Below are positions 54,553 through 63,109 of a stretch of 64,000 nt of DNA, in pieces. This DNA comes from Acidobacteriota bacterium (GTDB lineage: Bacteria > Acidobacteriota > Terriglobia > UBA7540): NCBI GenBank assembly GCA_004298155.1, contig SCRD01000006.1, positions 175,604 to 239,603 on the forward strand. The letters are read 5' to 3'. Every line of letters starts with the position of its first letter. Positions within the stretch are counted from its first letter, which is position 1. Under the pieces are notes generated by a model. It was not told the origin of the DNA and ran no database searches. It saw nothing but the letters and a program-made list of their open reading frames with translations. Both the position numbers and the translations under genes were made by a program.

Positions 54553-54629
54553 TGGTGGGCCTGGGTAGAGTTGAACTACCGACCTCACCCTTATCAGGGG
54601 TGCGCTCTAGCCACCTGAGCTACAGGCCC
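54553..54629 (-). tRNA. tRNA-Ile (anticodon GAT)
   Basis: The minus-strand 77 bases fold with acceptor GGGCCTG/CAGGCCC, D arm GCTC/GAGC, anticodon stem CACCC/GGGTG with loop CTGATAA (anticodon GAT), T arm GGTAG/CTACC with TTCAACT, discriminator A and encoded CCA. As with tRNA-Ala, it stands outside any rRNA operon in this window. Confidence 0.96.
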
Positions 54630-54905
54630 TTGCTGCTCCTGGCCGATCCAGACTTTGCTGGAACTCGTCCTGTGCAACCGGGTTTTACCAGTATAGGCAA
54701 TGGCCCCACTTCCTGGCAAGCGGAAGATCGTTCCAAGAGTCCTTAGTAACATTGGGTTGTCCAATTTCCCTGCTGGTGCATCCAAGACCCCAGAGGGGCG
54801 GCTCCAAGTCCTGCAAGTCGCGTTTTTCTGCGGCGTATGGTTAAATTGTAGTCAGGGCGAGTTAGCCTCAGCGTCGGCAATCCAGGAACACGGCGGGGTC
54901 TGCAT

Positions 54906-56183
54906 ATGAAAACTACGAAACTAAATGTCAACAAGAATACCCTCTCAAACGGGCTACAGGTGGTCACTGAGCCTATGCCGGCCGTGCGGTCGGTTTCCAT
55001 GGGGGTCTGGCTGCGGACGGGCTCGCGGCATGAGCGCGAGGACCAGAACGGCATTGTCCATTTTCTTGAGCACATGGTCTTTAAAGGCACACAGCGCCGC
55101 ACGGGTGAAGAGATCGCACGGGCCGCTGACGCCATCGGCGGGCACTTGGACGCCTTTACTTCGAAGGAGTTCACATGCTTTTCCATCAAAGTCGTTGACG
55201 AGCATCTGCCAAGGGCATTCGATATTCTGGCAGATCTCGTGAAAAATCCGCTCCTGCGCTCAAGCGATATCGCCAAGGAGTCAAGGGTTATCCAGGAAGA
55301 AATCAAGATGGTAGAAGACACCCCAGACGATCTGGTCCATGAAATTTTCAGCAAGAGCTACTGGCCCCACCACTCACTGGGGCGTCCAATCCTGGGGACT
55401 AGGGCAACAGTCGGAGCGTTTAACCAGCGGCGATTGCGCGATTTTTTCAAACGGCATTACGTGCCGGGCAATATGCTCATAACCGCAGCCGGAAACCTGG
55501 CGCACAGCCAGGTGGTAGACCTGGCAGAAGAACAGTTTGGCAAGCTTTCGAGGGGAAAAGTCACGGGAGAAGGACCTATCCCGATAGCCCATCCCCACGC
55601 AAGTTACCGGCGCAAGAAAGAACTGGAACAGACCCACATTTGTCTAGGCACGCCTGCATACCCTTACTCCCACAAAAAACGTTTTGCCAGTTATGTCCTC
55701 AACACCATCCTCGGCGGCGGAATGAGTTCGCGGTTGTTTCAGCACATCCGGGAGAAGCATGGCCTTGTTTACGCTGTCTTTTCAGGATTGAGCGCTTACC
55801 GCGACGCGGGCATCCTGAGCGTCTACGCAGGAACGGCTCCTGCAAATGCCCGCAAGGTCGTCAGCCTTATTGTTGAGGAGTTCAAGAATCTGAAGAACAA
55901 CACAATCCCGGCCGAGGAGCTTCAAAGAGCCAAGGATTACCTGAAAGGAAACCTGCTGTTGGGGCTTGAATCAACCACCAGCCGGATGGCCAATCTCGCC
56001 CGGCAGGAATTGTATTACGGCCGATGCATTACTCTGGATGAGGTGGCCGCCCAGATTGACGCGGTAACGCGGGAAGATGTTGTCGAAGTGGCGCGCGAAC
56101 TCTTTCAATCTGAACGGATTGCCGTCACCGTGCTGGGGCCGCGCCGGGGCTTCACCATTAGTCGGGATCAGCTCGATTGCTGA
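54906..56183 (+). CDS. M16-family zinc peptidase (processing-peptidase-like)
   Basis: The 425-residue product has the inverted zinc motif HFLEH in NGIVHFLEHMVFKGTQRR (about residue 50) and the distal Glu in IQEEIKMVEDTPDDLVHEIF (about 127-146), followed by GRPILGTRATVGAF and the C-terminal half with LNTILGGGMSSRLFQHIREKHGLVYAVFS. Length and layout match single-chain bacterial M16B peptidases such as PepR/YmxG. It probably acts in the cytoplasm on peptides, as no signal peptide is seen. GGGG before the ATG serves as binding site. Confidence 0.95.
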   Translation: MKTTKLNVNKNTLSNGLQVVTEPMPAVRSVSMGVWLRTGSRHEREDQNGIVHFLEHMVFKGTQRRTGEEIARAADAIGGHLDAFTSKEFTCFSIKVVDEHLPRAFDILADLVKNPLLRSSDIAKESRVIQEEIKMVEDTPDDLVHEIFSKSYWPHHSLGRPILGTRATVGAFNQRRLRDFFKRHYVPGNMLITAAGNLAHSQVVDLAEEQFGKLSRGKVTGEGPIPIAHPHASYRRKKELEQTHICLGTPAYPYSHKKRFASYVLNTILGGGMSSRLFQHIREKHGLVYAVFSGLSAYRDAGILSVYAGTAPANARKVVSLIVEEFKNLKNNTIPAEELQRAKDYLKGNLLLGLESTTSRMANLARQELYYGRCITLDEVAAQIDAVTREDVVEVARELFQSERIAVTVLGPRRGFTISRDQLDC

Positions 56184-56522
56184 GGCATTCTAGTTCCGCG
56201 AAAATACCGAAGGGCAAGCCCTCCAAAGGCGCAAAGAAGCGGCGATTTAGAACTCATTCGTTCCATCCCAAGCCCTTTGCGGCGTTGCGCCTTCGCGAGA
56301 GGTCTCTTTTTACCCCGGATGTCTGAAGCTGGACTTCTCTCCCACCGTTCCATATCCTGCATCGACTTTCTGTTAACAATCACCCTGCCAAATACGTATC
56401 AAAAGCAGGAAGAGATGATTCCCGGGCACAGCCCGGGCGGCGACCAGTGGTCAGGCTGGCGTGATGTCCGCGGCGATTTTGCCGCCAGCTTGGGCGAGCG
56501 GTCACCAAGAGAGGAGAAACAG
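56184..56522. repeat. Intergenic region with inverted AAGGCGCAA copies and a GC hairpin
   Basis: AAGGCGCAA at 56226-56234 recurs inverted as TTGCGCCTT at 56285-56293. Further on CCCGGGC/GCCCGGG with an ACA loop forms a perfect 7-bp hairpin at 56421-56437. The frame of the following membrane protein gene is open through part of this region but its start lies at 56523. Confidence 0.55.
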
Positions 56523-56996
56523 ATGGACGGCAACGTAGTTGGAGCTCTGGCAGTCATTACGATATTCCCGGGGATTGTGGTCGTTTTCTGGCTGGTCTTC
56601 AGCACCTTTCGCAGAATGAAGATTGCACGAATACAAGCCGAAGTCCATTCGAAGCTGATTGAGAAAATCGGCTCGAGCCAGGAGTTTTTGACATTTCTCG
56701 AAACTGATTCCGGAAAGAAGCTGGTGGCTTCAATCGGGATTGAACAGCCAAACCGCAACCCGTACAATCGAATCCTGGCTTCGATCCAGGCAGGAGCGAT
56801 CCTGGTATGCGTCGGCATTGCGTTCCTGATAATCGGCCTCAACTTTCCCGACCTGGCAGAAGGGTTCAAGGTCATAGGTGCTCTCGGCCTGGCCCTGGGA
56901 ATCGGCTTCCTGATTTCAGCCGGACTCTCTTACCGCCTCTCAAAGAACTTCGGGCTGCTTGACCGGGAGCATTCGGTCCAGAAATTTGCTGCTTAA
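56523..56996 (+). CDS. Membrane protein of unknown function upstream of an ECF sigma factor
   Basis: The 157-residue product has an N-terminal helix (about 6-28, VGALAVITIFPGIVVVFWLVF), a charged segment of about 60 residues (IARIQAEVHSKLIEKIGSSQEFLTFLETDSGKK), and two further helices near 88-108 and 118-138. GAGGAG six bases before the ATG fixes the start at 56523. No family recognised. The sigma factor gene starts 32 bases after its stop, so the three genes 56523-58088 likely form one unit and this protein may belong to the same signalling system (inference). Confidence 0.8.
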   Translation: MDGNVVGALAVITIFPGIVVVFWLVFSTFRRMKIARIQAEVHSKLIEKIGSSQEFLTFLETDSGKKLVASIGIEQPNRNPYNRILASIQAGAILVCVGIAFLIIGLNFPDLAEGFKVIGALGLALGIGFLISAGLSYRLSKNFGLLDREHSVQKFAA

Positions 56997-57027
56997 CCCG
57001 GAAAACACCTTGGACCGAGGCAACGAT

Positions 57028-57603
57028 ATGCTGGAACGCGTCGCGGCCCTCGCCCGGGGAGAAGCCGCAAGGGCTGAAGCGGAGGACAAGCCTCTCGCGA
57101 TGGACGAGGAAAGCTTCCGGACCATCTACGAGCGTACAGCTCGCCCGCTGTGGGCGTATCTCGTGCGTGTTTCGGGCAACCCGGCGCTTGCTGACGATCT
57201 TCTGCAGGAATGCTATTGCCGGTTTCTTTCCCAGCCTGATCCGCCGCAGGAAGATGCGCATCGGAAGAATTACCTTTTCCGGATTGCTACGAACCTGCTT
57301 CGAGACCATTGGCGAGCGGCCCAAAGGCACGGAGAAACCGCGATCGAAACTGCTGATGTGCTCTCGCATGACCATGACATGGCAAACGCCCCGTTACGGT
57401 CGGATTTAGGCCGCGCGCTTGCGAAATTAAAACCCAGGGAACGCCAGTTGCTCTGGCTGGCCTATGCGGAAGGCGCAAGCCACAGAGAAATCGCAAGGAC
57501 TTCCGGAATGAAAGAAGCCAGTGTGCGTCCGCTACTGTTCCGCGCCCGGAAAAAGCTGATCGCTCTGATTAGCGGCCCTCAACTGAAAGCCAGGAAGGTA
57601 TGA
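57028..57603 (+). CDS. ECF-type sigma-70 family RNA polymerase sigma factor
   Basis: Extracytoplasmic-function sigma factors switch on stress or envelope genes. The 191-residue product has region 2 (PLWAYLVRVSGNPALADDLLQECYCRFL, then NYLFRIATNLLRDHWRA) and region 4 (LKPRERQLLWLAYAEGASHREIARTSGMKEASVRPLLFRARKKL split over about 135-180). GAGG eight bases before ATG 57028 supports this start over an earlier in-frame codon at 56959. It overlaps the next gene by four bases (ATGA), the standard coupling of sigma and anti-sigma genes. Confidence 0.92.
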   Translation: MLERVAALARGEAARAEAEDKPLAMDEESFRTIYERTARPLWAYLVRVSGNPALADDLLQECYCRFLSQPDPPQEDAHRKNYLFRIATNLLRDHWRAAQRHGETAIETADVLSHDHDMANAPLRSDLGRALAKLKPRERQLLWLAYAEGASHREIARTSGMKEASVRPLLFRARKKLIALISGPQLKARKV

Positions 57604-58088
57604 TTATGAACCGCCAAGGTTGCGAATACGAAGCTCGAATTCTTGAAACTCTGAGCCAGGGCGAGGCCCTTGAGGCATTGGCTGAACCACTGCGGAGTCA
57701 CGTCACCGGCTGCCCTTCCTGCAACGAGATGATTTCCTTCTACAGGCTTTTCCAGAATGACAGCCAGCAGCTCTGCGCCGCGGTGCAACTGCCAAATGCC
57801 GGCCACGTCTGGTGGCGTGCCAGGGTGGCGGCTCGCCGGGCCGCTGCCAACCGGGCGCTGCGCCCCATCCTGATCGCAGAAAAGATTGCAATGGCAATCG
57901 GCGGCGGTGCGCTGATTGCCTTGCTGGTGTTCGTCGCTCCGTGGCTGGCGGGGCAGTTGGTGAACCCCAGAATCTTCTCAGGCGCCGTAGTGTATTCGTT
58001 CTCCCTTTCCTCTCTGGTCGTCTCCAGCTTAATTGCCTGCCTGCTGCTGATGGCCGGGGCCCTTTACGCGCTGATGGCAGAAAAATAA
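57600..58088 (+). CDS. Putative anti-sigma factor, zinc-finger and membrane helices
   Basis: The 162-residue product has an N-terminal HxxxCxxC motif (SHVTGCPSCNEMI, near residues 39-50) like zinc-associated anti-sigma domains, then two hydrophobic segments (about 98-120, IAMAIGGGALIALLVFVAPWLA, and about 136-158, SLSSLVVSSLIACLLLMAGALYAL). The start ATG overlaps the sigma gene stop; a second ATG two codons on is also possible. It probably holds the upstream sigma factor inactive at the membrane (inference from architecture and coupling). Confidence 0.82.
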   Translation: MIMNRQGCEYEARILETLSQGEALEALAEPLRSHVTGCPSCNEMISFYRLFQNDSQQLCAAVQLPNAGHVWWRARVAARRAAANRALRPILIAEKIAMAIGGGALIALLVFVAPWLAGQLVNPRIFSGAVVYSFSLSSLVVSSLIACLLLMAGALYALMAEK

Positions 58089-58205
58089 GACCTCATCGCT
58101 CTTTTTCGATTCCCGCTCCAACCAAGCTGCCTTATAATTCCATCAATGCTTTGCTGAAGCCGACGCCTGGCGTCTGCTTCGATCTGAATGTTTCGGAGAG
58201 GCCGG

Positions 58206-58985
58206 TTGAGCGTCCGAATCTGCGTATTGGGAAGCGGGAGCAAGGGCAATTCGACGCTGGTGGCGACGGAGCGTACGCGCCTGCTGGTGGACGCGGGTTT
58301 CAGCAAGAAAGAAACTTTCCGCCGCCTTGCCGCAGCCGGGGAGCATACCAGCGGCTTTGACGCCCTGCTTATTTCCCACGAACACGTGGATCATGTTAAC
58401 GGTCTGAAATCGCTTGCTCTGGCCCTTAGCGTCCCCATCTATATCACCCAGCCCACACGCGAAGTCATCCAGTGGGACCCGCGCCTGAAAGCTTTTGAAA
58501 CCATCTCGCCCGGCGAAAAATTCACCATCGGCGACTTCGAGATCGCTCCTTTTTCCATCCCGCACGATGCCGTCGACCCAGTTGCCTTCACATTTATGGC
58601 GGAAGGCGTCAAGGTCGGAGTCATTACTGATCTGGGTTACATACCGCAGCTCGTCAAGCAACATGCACTCGGCTGCGCTTGCCTGGTGTTTGAATCGAAC
58701 CACGATCTCGACATGCTGAAGACGGGGCCGTACCCGTGGTTCGTCAAGCAGCGCGTGATGAGCCGCCACGGACACCTTTCAAACAACGCTACTGCCGGAT
58801 TCCTCGCCGACGATTACGACGGCACAGCGGAAGTCCTGGTGCTGGCCCACCTGAGCGATAAGAATAATCATCCCGGCCTGGTTATGCATTCGGCCAATCA
58901 GGCCTTCGACAGGCGCGGCAAGGGCCGTCCCGCGGAGCTGCACCTCGCCAGCCAGAACGAACCCACCAAAGTGTTCCAGTTCTAG
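58206..58985 (+). CDS. WalJ/YycJ-type metallo-beta-lactamase-fold hydrolase
   Basis: YycJ-like proteins are small MBL-fold nucleases linked to DNA repair or cell-wall control. The product starts LSVRICVLGSGSKGNSTLVATERTRLLVDAGFSKKE, has the metal motif ISHEHVDHVNGLKSLA, GVITDLGYIPQ, FESNHDLDMLKTGPYPW, SRHGHLSN and LVLAHLSDKNNHP. A TTG at 58206 preceded by GGAGAGG gives 259 residues with the conserved start and is preferred; ATG at 58188 lacks a binding site. Its stop is followed at once by an inverted repeat copy. Confidence 0.92.
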   Translation: MSVRICVLGSGSKGNSTLVATERTRLLVDAGFSKKETFRRLAAAGEHTSGFDALLISHEHVDHVNGLKSLALALSVPIYITQPTREVIQWDPRLKAFETISPGEKFTIGDFEIAPFSIPHDAVDPVAFTFMAEGVKVGVITDLGYIPQLVKQHALGCACLVFESNHDLDMLKTGPYPWFVKQRVMSRHGHLSNNATAGFLADDYDGTAEVLVLAHLSDKNNHPGLVMHSANQAFDRRGKGRPAELHLASQNEPTKVFQF

Positions 58986-59238
58986 TCCGCAGATTACTTA
59001 GATTTCGCAGTTTGAGGCATCTGGGAGCGGAATCTCGGTGTAAACTGGTCGGCTTGAACACGCCCGGTATTGAGAACAGTGATCCGGGGAAGTATTCCGC
59101 CCTCCGGGCCGTCCGAATTAACAGCTATTTGAAAGCACCGGAGCAGGAAGAAGCCTTATTATTAAATCTCGGCGCAAAGTCATCAGAATTTCGCCGTTTC
59201 ATTATTTCTAAATCGATGAAATCTGCGTTATCTGCGGA
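58986..59238. repeat. Inverted 21-base repeats flanking the gap before purB
   Basis: TCCGCAGATTACTTAGATTTC at 58986-59006, directly after the hydrolase stop codon, matches in inverse orientation, 18 of 21 bases, the copy at 59218-59238. The second copy ends seven bases before the purB ATG, and its last bases (GGAG with the next base) form the purB ribosome binding site. The 211 bases between hold no supported gene. Confidence 0.65.
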
Positions 59239-59244
59239 GAAAAC

Positions 59245-60540
59245 ATGATCCCTCGTTATACACGCCCGGAAATGGGCGCCATCTGGAGCGATGAAAACAA
59301 ATTCCAGAAGTGGCTGGACGTTGAAATCGCCACGGCCGAAGCCGAAGCGGAAGCTGGTCTGATTCCTAAAAGCGCCGCGCGCGCCATCCGCCGCAAAGGC
59401 CGTGTGGACGTTCAGCGCATCCTGGAAATCGAGAAGGAAGTGAAGCACGACGTGATCGCCTTCACCACCAACGTGGCCGAGCACGTGGGCCGCGAAGCCC
59501 GCTATTTGCACTTCGGGCTGACCTCAAACGACGTGGTGGATACGGCCCAGAGCCTTCAGATAAGAGACGCTTCACGGCTGCTTCTCGAAGACCTTGACCG
59601 CCTGGCGGCAGTTCTGAAAAAGCGCGCCTTCGAATTCAAGCACACGCCCATGGTGGGGCGAACGCACGGCATCCATGCCGAACCCATCACCTTTGGCGTA
59701 AAGATCGCCATCTGGTACGCCGAATGCCAGCGGAACCGCGAACGGCTGGCCTATGCCGCCGACGAGATGCGCGTGGGAAAGACTTCTGGAGCGGTGGGCA
59801 TCTATTCGCACCTGAGCCCAGCGATTGAGAAAAAGATTCTTGCAAAACTCGGCCTGAAGCCCTCGCCTGCCGAATCACAAGTGATCCAGCGCGACCGGCA
59901 CGCCTTCTATGTCTCGACGCTGGCCGTCATCGCCGCTTCGCTCGAAAAGATTGCACTCGAGGTTCGCGGGCTGCAGCGGACGGAAGTTCGAGAGGCTGAG
60001 GAATTTTTCTCCGCCAGGCAGAAGGGTTCATCGGCCATGCCGCACAAACGCAACCCGGTGACCGCCGAACAGATTTGCGGCTTGGCACGCGTGGTCCGGG
60101 CCAACGCCCAGGCGGCATTTGAAAACGTAGCGCTGTGGCACGAGCGCGACATTTCTCATTCTTCGGTTGAACGTGTCATCCTTCCCGACTCAACTATCTT
60201 GGTCGATTACATGCTCAACAAGACCGCCAACCTGGTTGAGAAAATGTTCGTCTATCCCGAACGCATGCAGGAAAATCTTGACCTGCTCAAGGGGCTGGTC
60301 TTCTCCGGCCAGTTGCTGCTGGACCTCACTGAAAAAGGTGTTTCGCGCGAGGAAGCATATTCCTGGGTGCAGCGGAACGCCATGCAGGTGTGGAAAACGC
60401 GCGAGGATTTCAAATCGCTGGTCCAGCGCGATCCTGACATCAGCAGTCGCCTGTCGGCCAAAGAGATCGCCGCTGTCTTTAACACCAAACGCTATTTGAA
60501 GCACGTGGATGAGATTTTCCGGCAGGTGTTTGGAAAGTGA
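59245..60540 (+). CDS. purB: Adenylosuccinate lyase
   Basis: PurB catalyses two fumarate-releasing steps of purine synthesis. The 431-residue product starts MIPRYTRPEMGAIWSDENKF, has TNVAEHVGREARYLHFGLTSNDVVDTA (about 72-98), the catalytic His region TPMVGRTHGIHAEPITFG, and the superfamily signature KGSSAMPHKRNPVTAEQ near 255-271 with the catalytic Ser loop. Length is typical of the short class. GGAG six bases before the ATG lies at the end of a dispersed repeat copy. Confidence 0.97.
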   Translation: MIPRYTRPEMGAIWSDENKFQKWLDVEIATAEAEAEAGLIPKSAARAIRRKGRVDVQRILEIEKEVKHDVIAFTTNVAEHVGREARYLHFGLTSNDVVDTAQSLQIRDASRLLLEDLDRLAAVLKKRAFEFKHTPMVGRTHGIHAEPITFGVKIAIWYAECQRNRERLAYAADEMRVGKTSGAVGIYSHLSPAIEKKILAKLGLKPSPAESQVIQRDRHAFYVSTLAVIAASLEKIALEVRGLQRTEVREAEEFFSARQKGSSAMPHKRNPVTAEQICGLARVVRANAQAAFENVALWHERDISHSSVERVILPDSTILVDYMLNKTANLVEKMFVYPERMQENLDLLKGLVFSGQLLLDLTEKGVSREEAYSWVQRNAMQVWKTREDFKSLVQRDPDISSRLSAKEIAAVFNTKRYLKHVDEIFRQVFGK

Positions 60541-60773
60541 GGCCGGCCCCACAGCTTGCACCGCACGCCGCCTGAGTTTACTTGGTTTGTTGTTTGAGCA
60601 TTGCGGCATTCATTCGTGAGCGGGCGTGCGGGCGCCTTAATGGGGAAGCGGCTTTTACGTGCCGAGGCACTTACCGTGCGGAGGGACTTCCATCGTCCAA
60701 TGCCTCGCTCCTCGATCCATGTATTACCCGCACCCAAGCCCCATCAAACTCGCGCCCGGCCGAACTGGATAAC
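60541..60773. other. Convergent intergenic region after purB
   Basis: The 233 bases between purB and the small ORF coupled to larB hold no supported gene or structured RNA. No T-run terminator was recognised, although both flanking units must end here. Confidence 0.4.
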
Positions 60774-60956
60774 TCAACGCGGGCGGTCCTGCCGTACGGA
60801 TTTCAGGTCGCCTATCCACACTCCGCTGCCGTAGTAGCAGAGAATTCCATTTGCGGCCGTGGATCGATCGCCGCCAGCCTGCGGCTTCTTCTTTCTACGA
60901 GTGCCCCTGACATATCGGCGGTTAGCGATTTTCAGGGAGGTTCCTCGCGGCTTCAT
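60774..60956 (-). CDS. Basic 60-residue protein coupled to larB (candidate)
   Basis: The frame starts at an ATG overlapping the larB stop by four bases (ATGA) and runs 60 codons. The product is strongly basic in its first half ([19 protein letters not shown]) and ends [24 protein letters not shown] across the last 24 residues; W-x-GDL-x-x-x-RxDR endings occur in small antitoxin-like proteins, but this is only a resemblance. The coupling makes translation plausible; no family is recognised and a chance ORF is possible. Confidence 0.4.
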   Translation of the reverse strand: MKPRGTSLKIANRRYVRGTRRKKKPQAGGDRSTAANGILCYYGSGVWIGDLKSVRQDRPR

Positions 60957-61699
60957 AGCCGGTTGATGACACTGGCCATGTAGCCTGCGCCGAAGCCGTT
61001 ATCGATGTTCACGGTGGCAATGTTCGAGGCGCAACTGTTCAACATGCCGAGCAGTGCCGCGACGCCGCGGAAGCTGGCGCCGTATCCGATACTGGTGGGT
61101 ACCGCGATCACCGGCACGCTGACCATTCCAGCCACCACGCTGGGCAGGGCGCCTTCCATGCCCGCGACAACAATAATGATGCGCGCGCTGCGCAGTTGCT
61201 TGCTTTCGCTCAGGATTCGATGAATGTTGGCAACGCCGACGTCGTAAATAAACTCGACGCGGTTGCCCATCACTTCCGCCGTCACCTGGGCTTCTTCCGC
61301 CACAGGAATGTCGGATGTCCCGGCGCTCACCACCAGGATTTTGCCCTTGCCCCGGATTTTGCGGTCACGCTGGATGGAAATTGCGCCGGAAAGCGCATGG
61401 AACCGCGTGCGCTTGTCGAGCGGCTTAATCAATTCGTACAATTCCTCATCGCCCCTCGTGATCAGGATATTATGCCGATTGCGCAACATGCCTTGCACGA
61501 TTCCCACAACGTGATCAGGCGACTTGCCGCGGGCGAAGATAACTTCGGGGAATCCCTGCCGGAGCGAGCGGTGGTGATCGATTCGGGCATAACCGATATT
61601 CTCAAAGGGAAGATTGCGAAGGCGGTCAACGGCCTCCTCGATGCCGAGTTTTCCGCTCCGTACTTGATCGAGCATTGCTGAGATTTCTTCTGGTGACAT
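60953..61699 (-). CDS. larB: LarB, nickel-pincer cofactor biosynthesis carboxylase/hydrolase
   Basis: LarB carboxylates and hydrolyses nicotinic acid adenine dinucleotide on the way to the nickel-pincer cofactor of lactate racemase and related enzymes. The 248-residue product has an N-terminal helical part ([22 protein letters not shown]) and a PurE-like domain: [54 protein letters not shown] and [23 protein letters not shown]. No larC or larE is in the window. The ATG at 61699 has GGAGGA unusually close to it; ATG at 61675 is an alternative. It diverges from ubiX. Confidence 0.93.
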   Translation of the reverse strand: MSPEEISAMLDQVRSGKLGIEEAVDRLRNLPFENIGYARIDHHRSLRQGFPEVIFARGKSPDHVVGIVQGMLRNRHNILITRGDEELYELIKPLDKRTRFHALSGAISIQRDRKIRGKGKILVVSAGTSDIPVAEEAQVTAEVMGNRVEFIYDVGVANIHRILSESKQLRSARIIIVVAGMEGALPSVVAGMVSVPVIAVPTSIGYGASFRGVAALLGMLNSCASNIATVNIDNGFGAGYMASVINRL

Positions 61700-61898
61700 T
61701 CCTCCGCCATTTCATGCCCTCTTCGGGAGGGGGCTAGTTCAGTGTAATCCGGCGGCAACAGGCTTCTGGCCAGAACAAAACAGATTGTCCCTTCCACGGA
61801 GACTTTCGCACCGGTCCGAATGGTATGAGTATAACAAACGAACGACGTGTTGCGGCTTTCCTTGACTTTATAGAAACGGCTGGCGGAGAATCCCATCT

Positions 61899-62555
61899 AT
61901 GGTTTCCATGCCGCTCCCAGGCCCCAGAACAGTGGTGATGGCCGTCACCGGCGCCAGCGGCTCGGTATTTGCGCGCCGCATGCTCCAGATGCTCGAATGC
62001 GACGAGCGCGTGGGCAAAATCCACCTGGTCATCTCAGGCGCAGGACTCAAAGTTCTGCGCGAGGAACTGGACCTGGACGTCTCCAAAAGCGCTTCTCTTC
62101 CCGCAGCGGTTGCCGATGGCCCGACACGCAAAACCGAGTATCTGCTCGATTCTGACATTGGAGCTTCCATCGCCAGCGGCTCCTATCGAGTGGATGGAAT
62201 GGTCATCATTCCTTGCAGCACAGGATGCCTGGCCCAGATCGCTCACGGCATCAGCTCCACCCTGATCGAGCGGGCCGCGGACGTTTGCCTGAAGGAAGGC
62301 CGCAGGCTGATTCTGGCCGTGCGCGATACGCCCCTGAGCCGAGTGCATATCAGCAATATGCTCCTGGCAAAGGAGGCCGGAGCTGAAATTTTTCCCATTA
62401 TGCCGGCTTTCTATCACCGGCCTCGGACGATCGAGGAGCTCGTGACCCAGTTCTGCTGCCGCATGCTTGCGCATCTGGGACTTGAGCAGGACGCCCAGTT
62501 CCGCTGGAGGGGTGAGCAGGCCGCAAAACTGGACACCAGGAAGAAGGCGACTTGA
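61899..62555 (+). CDS. ubiX: Flavin prenyltransferase UbiX
   Basis: UbiX makes prenylated FMN, the cofactor of UbiD decarboxylases. The 218-residue product has VVMAVTGASGSVFARRMLQML (about 12-32), MVIIPCSTGCLAQIAHGISSTLIERAADVCLKEGRRLILAVRDTPLS split over about 104-150, and a C-terminal IMPAFYHRPRTIEELV. The Ser and Gly of TGASG and the conserved Arg-Asp-Thr-Pro are intact. No ubiD is in the window. Its stop overlaps the start of the VKOR gene. Confidence 0.94.
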   Translation: MVSMPLPGPRTVVMAVTGASGSVFARRMLQMLECDERVGKIHLVISGAGLKVLREELDLDVSKSASLPAAVADGPTRKTEYLLDSDIGASIASGSYRVDGMVIIPCSTGCLAQIAHGISSTLIERAADVCLKEGRRLILAVRDTPLSRVHISNMLLAKEAGAEIFPIMPAFYHRPRTIEELVTQFCCRMLAHLGLEQDAQFRWRGEQAAKLDTRKKAT

Positions 62556-63004
62556 TCCTCCGTGGGTCCGTTTTCGCCTTGTCACTCGCCGGGCTTGCAG
62601 ACTCACTTTACTTTACCTTTGCCTACTATGGACGCGTCCGAAAATCACGCTGGGTGCCCCAGGTGCTGTGCGCGCGCGAAGGCTCAAGCTGCGTAACCGT
62701 CGTTCGAACGCCTTATGGCAGCGTTTTCGGCATTCCCAACTCCCTGCTGGGCATTATCTATTATGGGCTTTTGCTGCTTTGGGCCGTGGCATGGCATTCG
62801 GTTGCATTCATCTTTCGCATAGGGGTGGCAAGCTACTCCATCGCTTTTACAGATGCCCTGATCGCCGCCGGCGCGGTGACCGTCGGGCTGGGCTTTTATC
62901 TGATTTTCTCCCTGCGGCGGATTTTGCACATTGACTGCCCTTTCTGTTATGCGGCCCATGCAATTAACCTGGCCCTGCTTGCGCTGATGGCCCTGGCACG
63001 GTAA
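62552..63004 (+). CDS. Vitamin K epoxide reductase family membrane protein (VKOR)
   Basis: Bacterial VKOR proteins reoxidise DsbA-like thiol oxidases using quinones. The 150-residue product has four hydrophobic segments, the loop cysteines in LCAREGSSCVTVVRTPYGSVFGIPNSLLGIIYYG (split over about 33-66), and the active site HIDCPFCYAAHAINL with CxxC near 127-130. It lacks the fused thioredoxin domain found in some bacteria. The start is TTG, overlapping the ubiX stop (TTGA), so translation is coupled to ubiX. Confidence 0.9.
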   Translation: MILRGSVFALSLAGLADSLYFTFAYYGRVRKSRWVPQVLCAREGSSCVTVVRTPYGSVFGIPNSLLGIIYYGLLLLWAVAWHSVAFIFRIGVASYSIAFTDALIAAGAVTVGLGFYLIFSLRRILHIDCPFCYAAHAINLALLALMALAR

Positions 63005-63065
63005 GATATGAAAAGGTCCGTAAGGGACATCGAAGGAAGTTGAAAAGTTTCTTTCTTTTAACCTA

Positions 63066-63094
63066 TTGCAATCCTGTGGCCGAATCCCTATAAT
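63066..63094 (+). promoter_or_regulatory. Promoter of the tRNA-Thr/Tyr/Gly/Thr-tuf unit
   Basis: TTGCAA at 63066-63071 and a perfect TATAAT at 63089-63094 are separated by 17 bases. Transcription would start near 63101, about nine bases before tRNA-Thr. Another TATAAT at 63261-63266 lies before tRNA-Tyr but has no good -35 match. Confidence 0.75.
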
Positions 63095-63109
63095 TAGAGG
63101 TTTGTGGCC

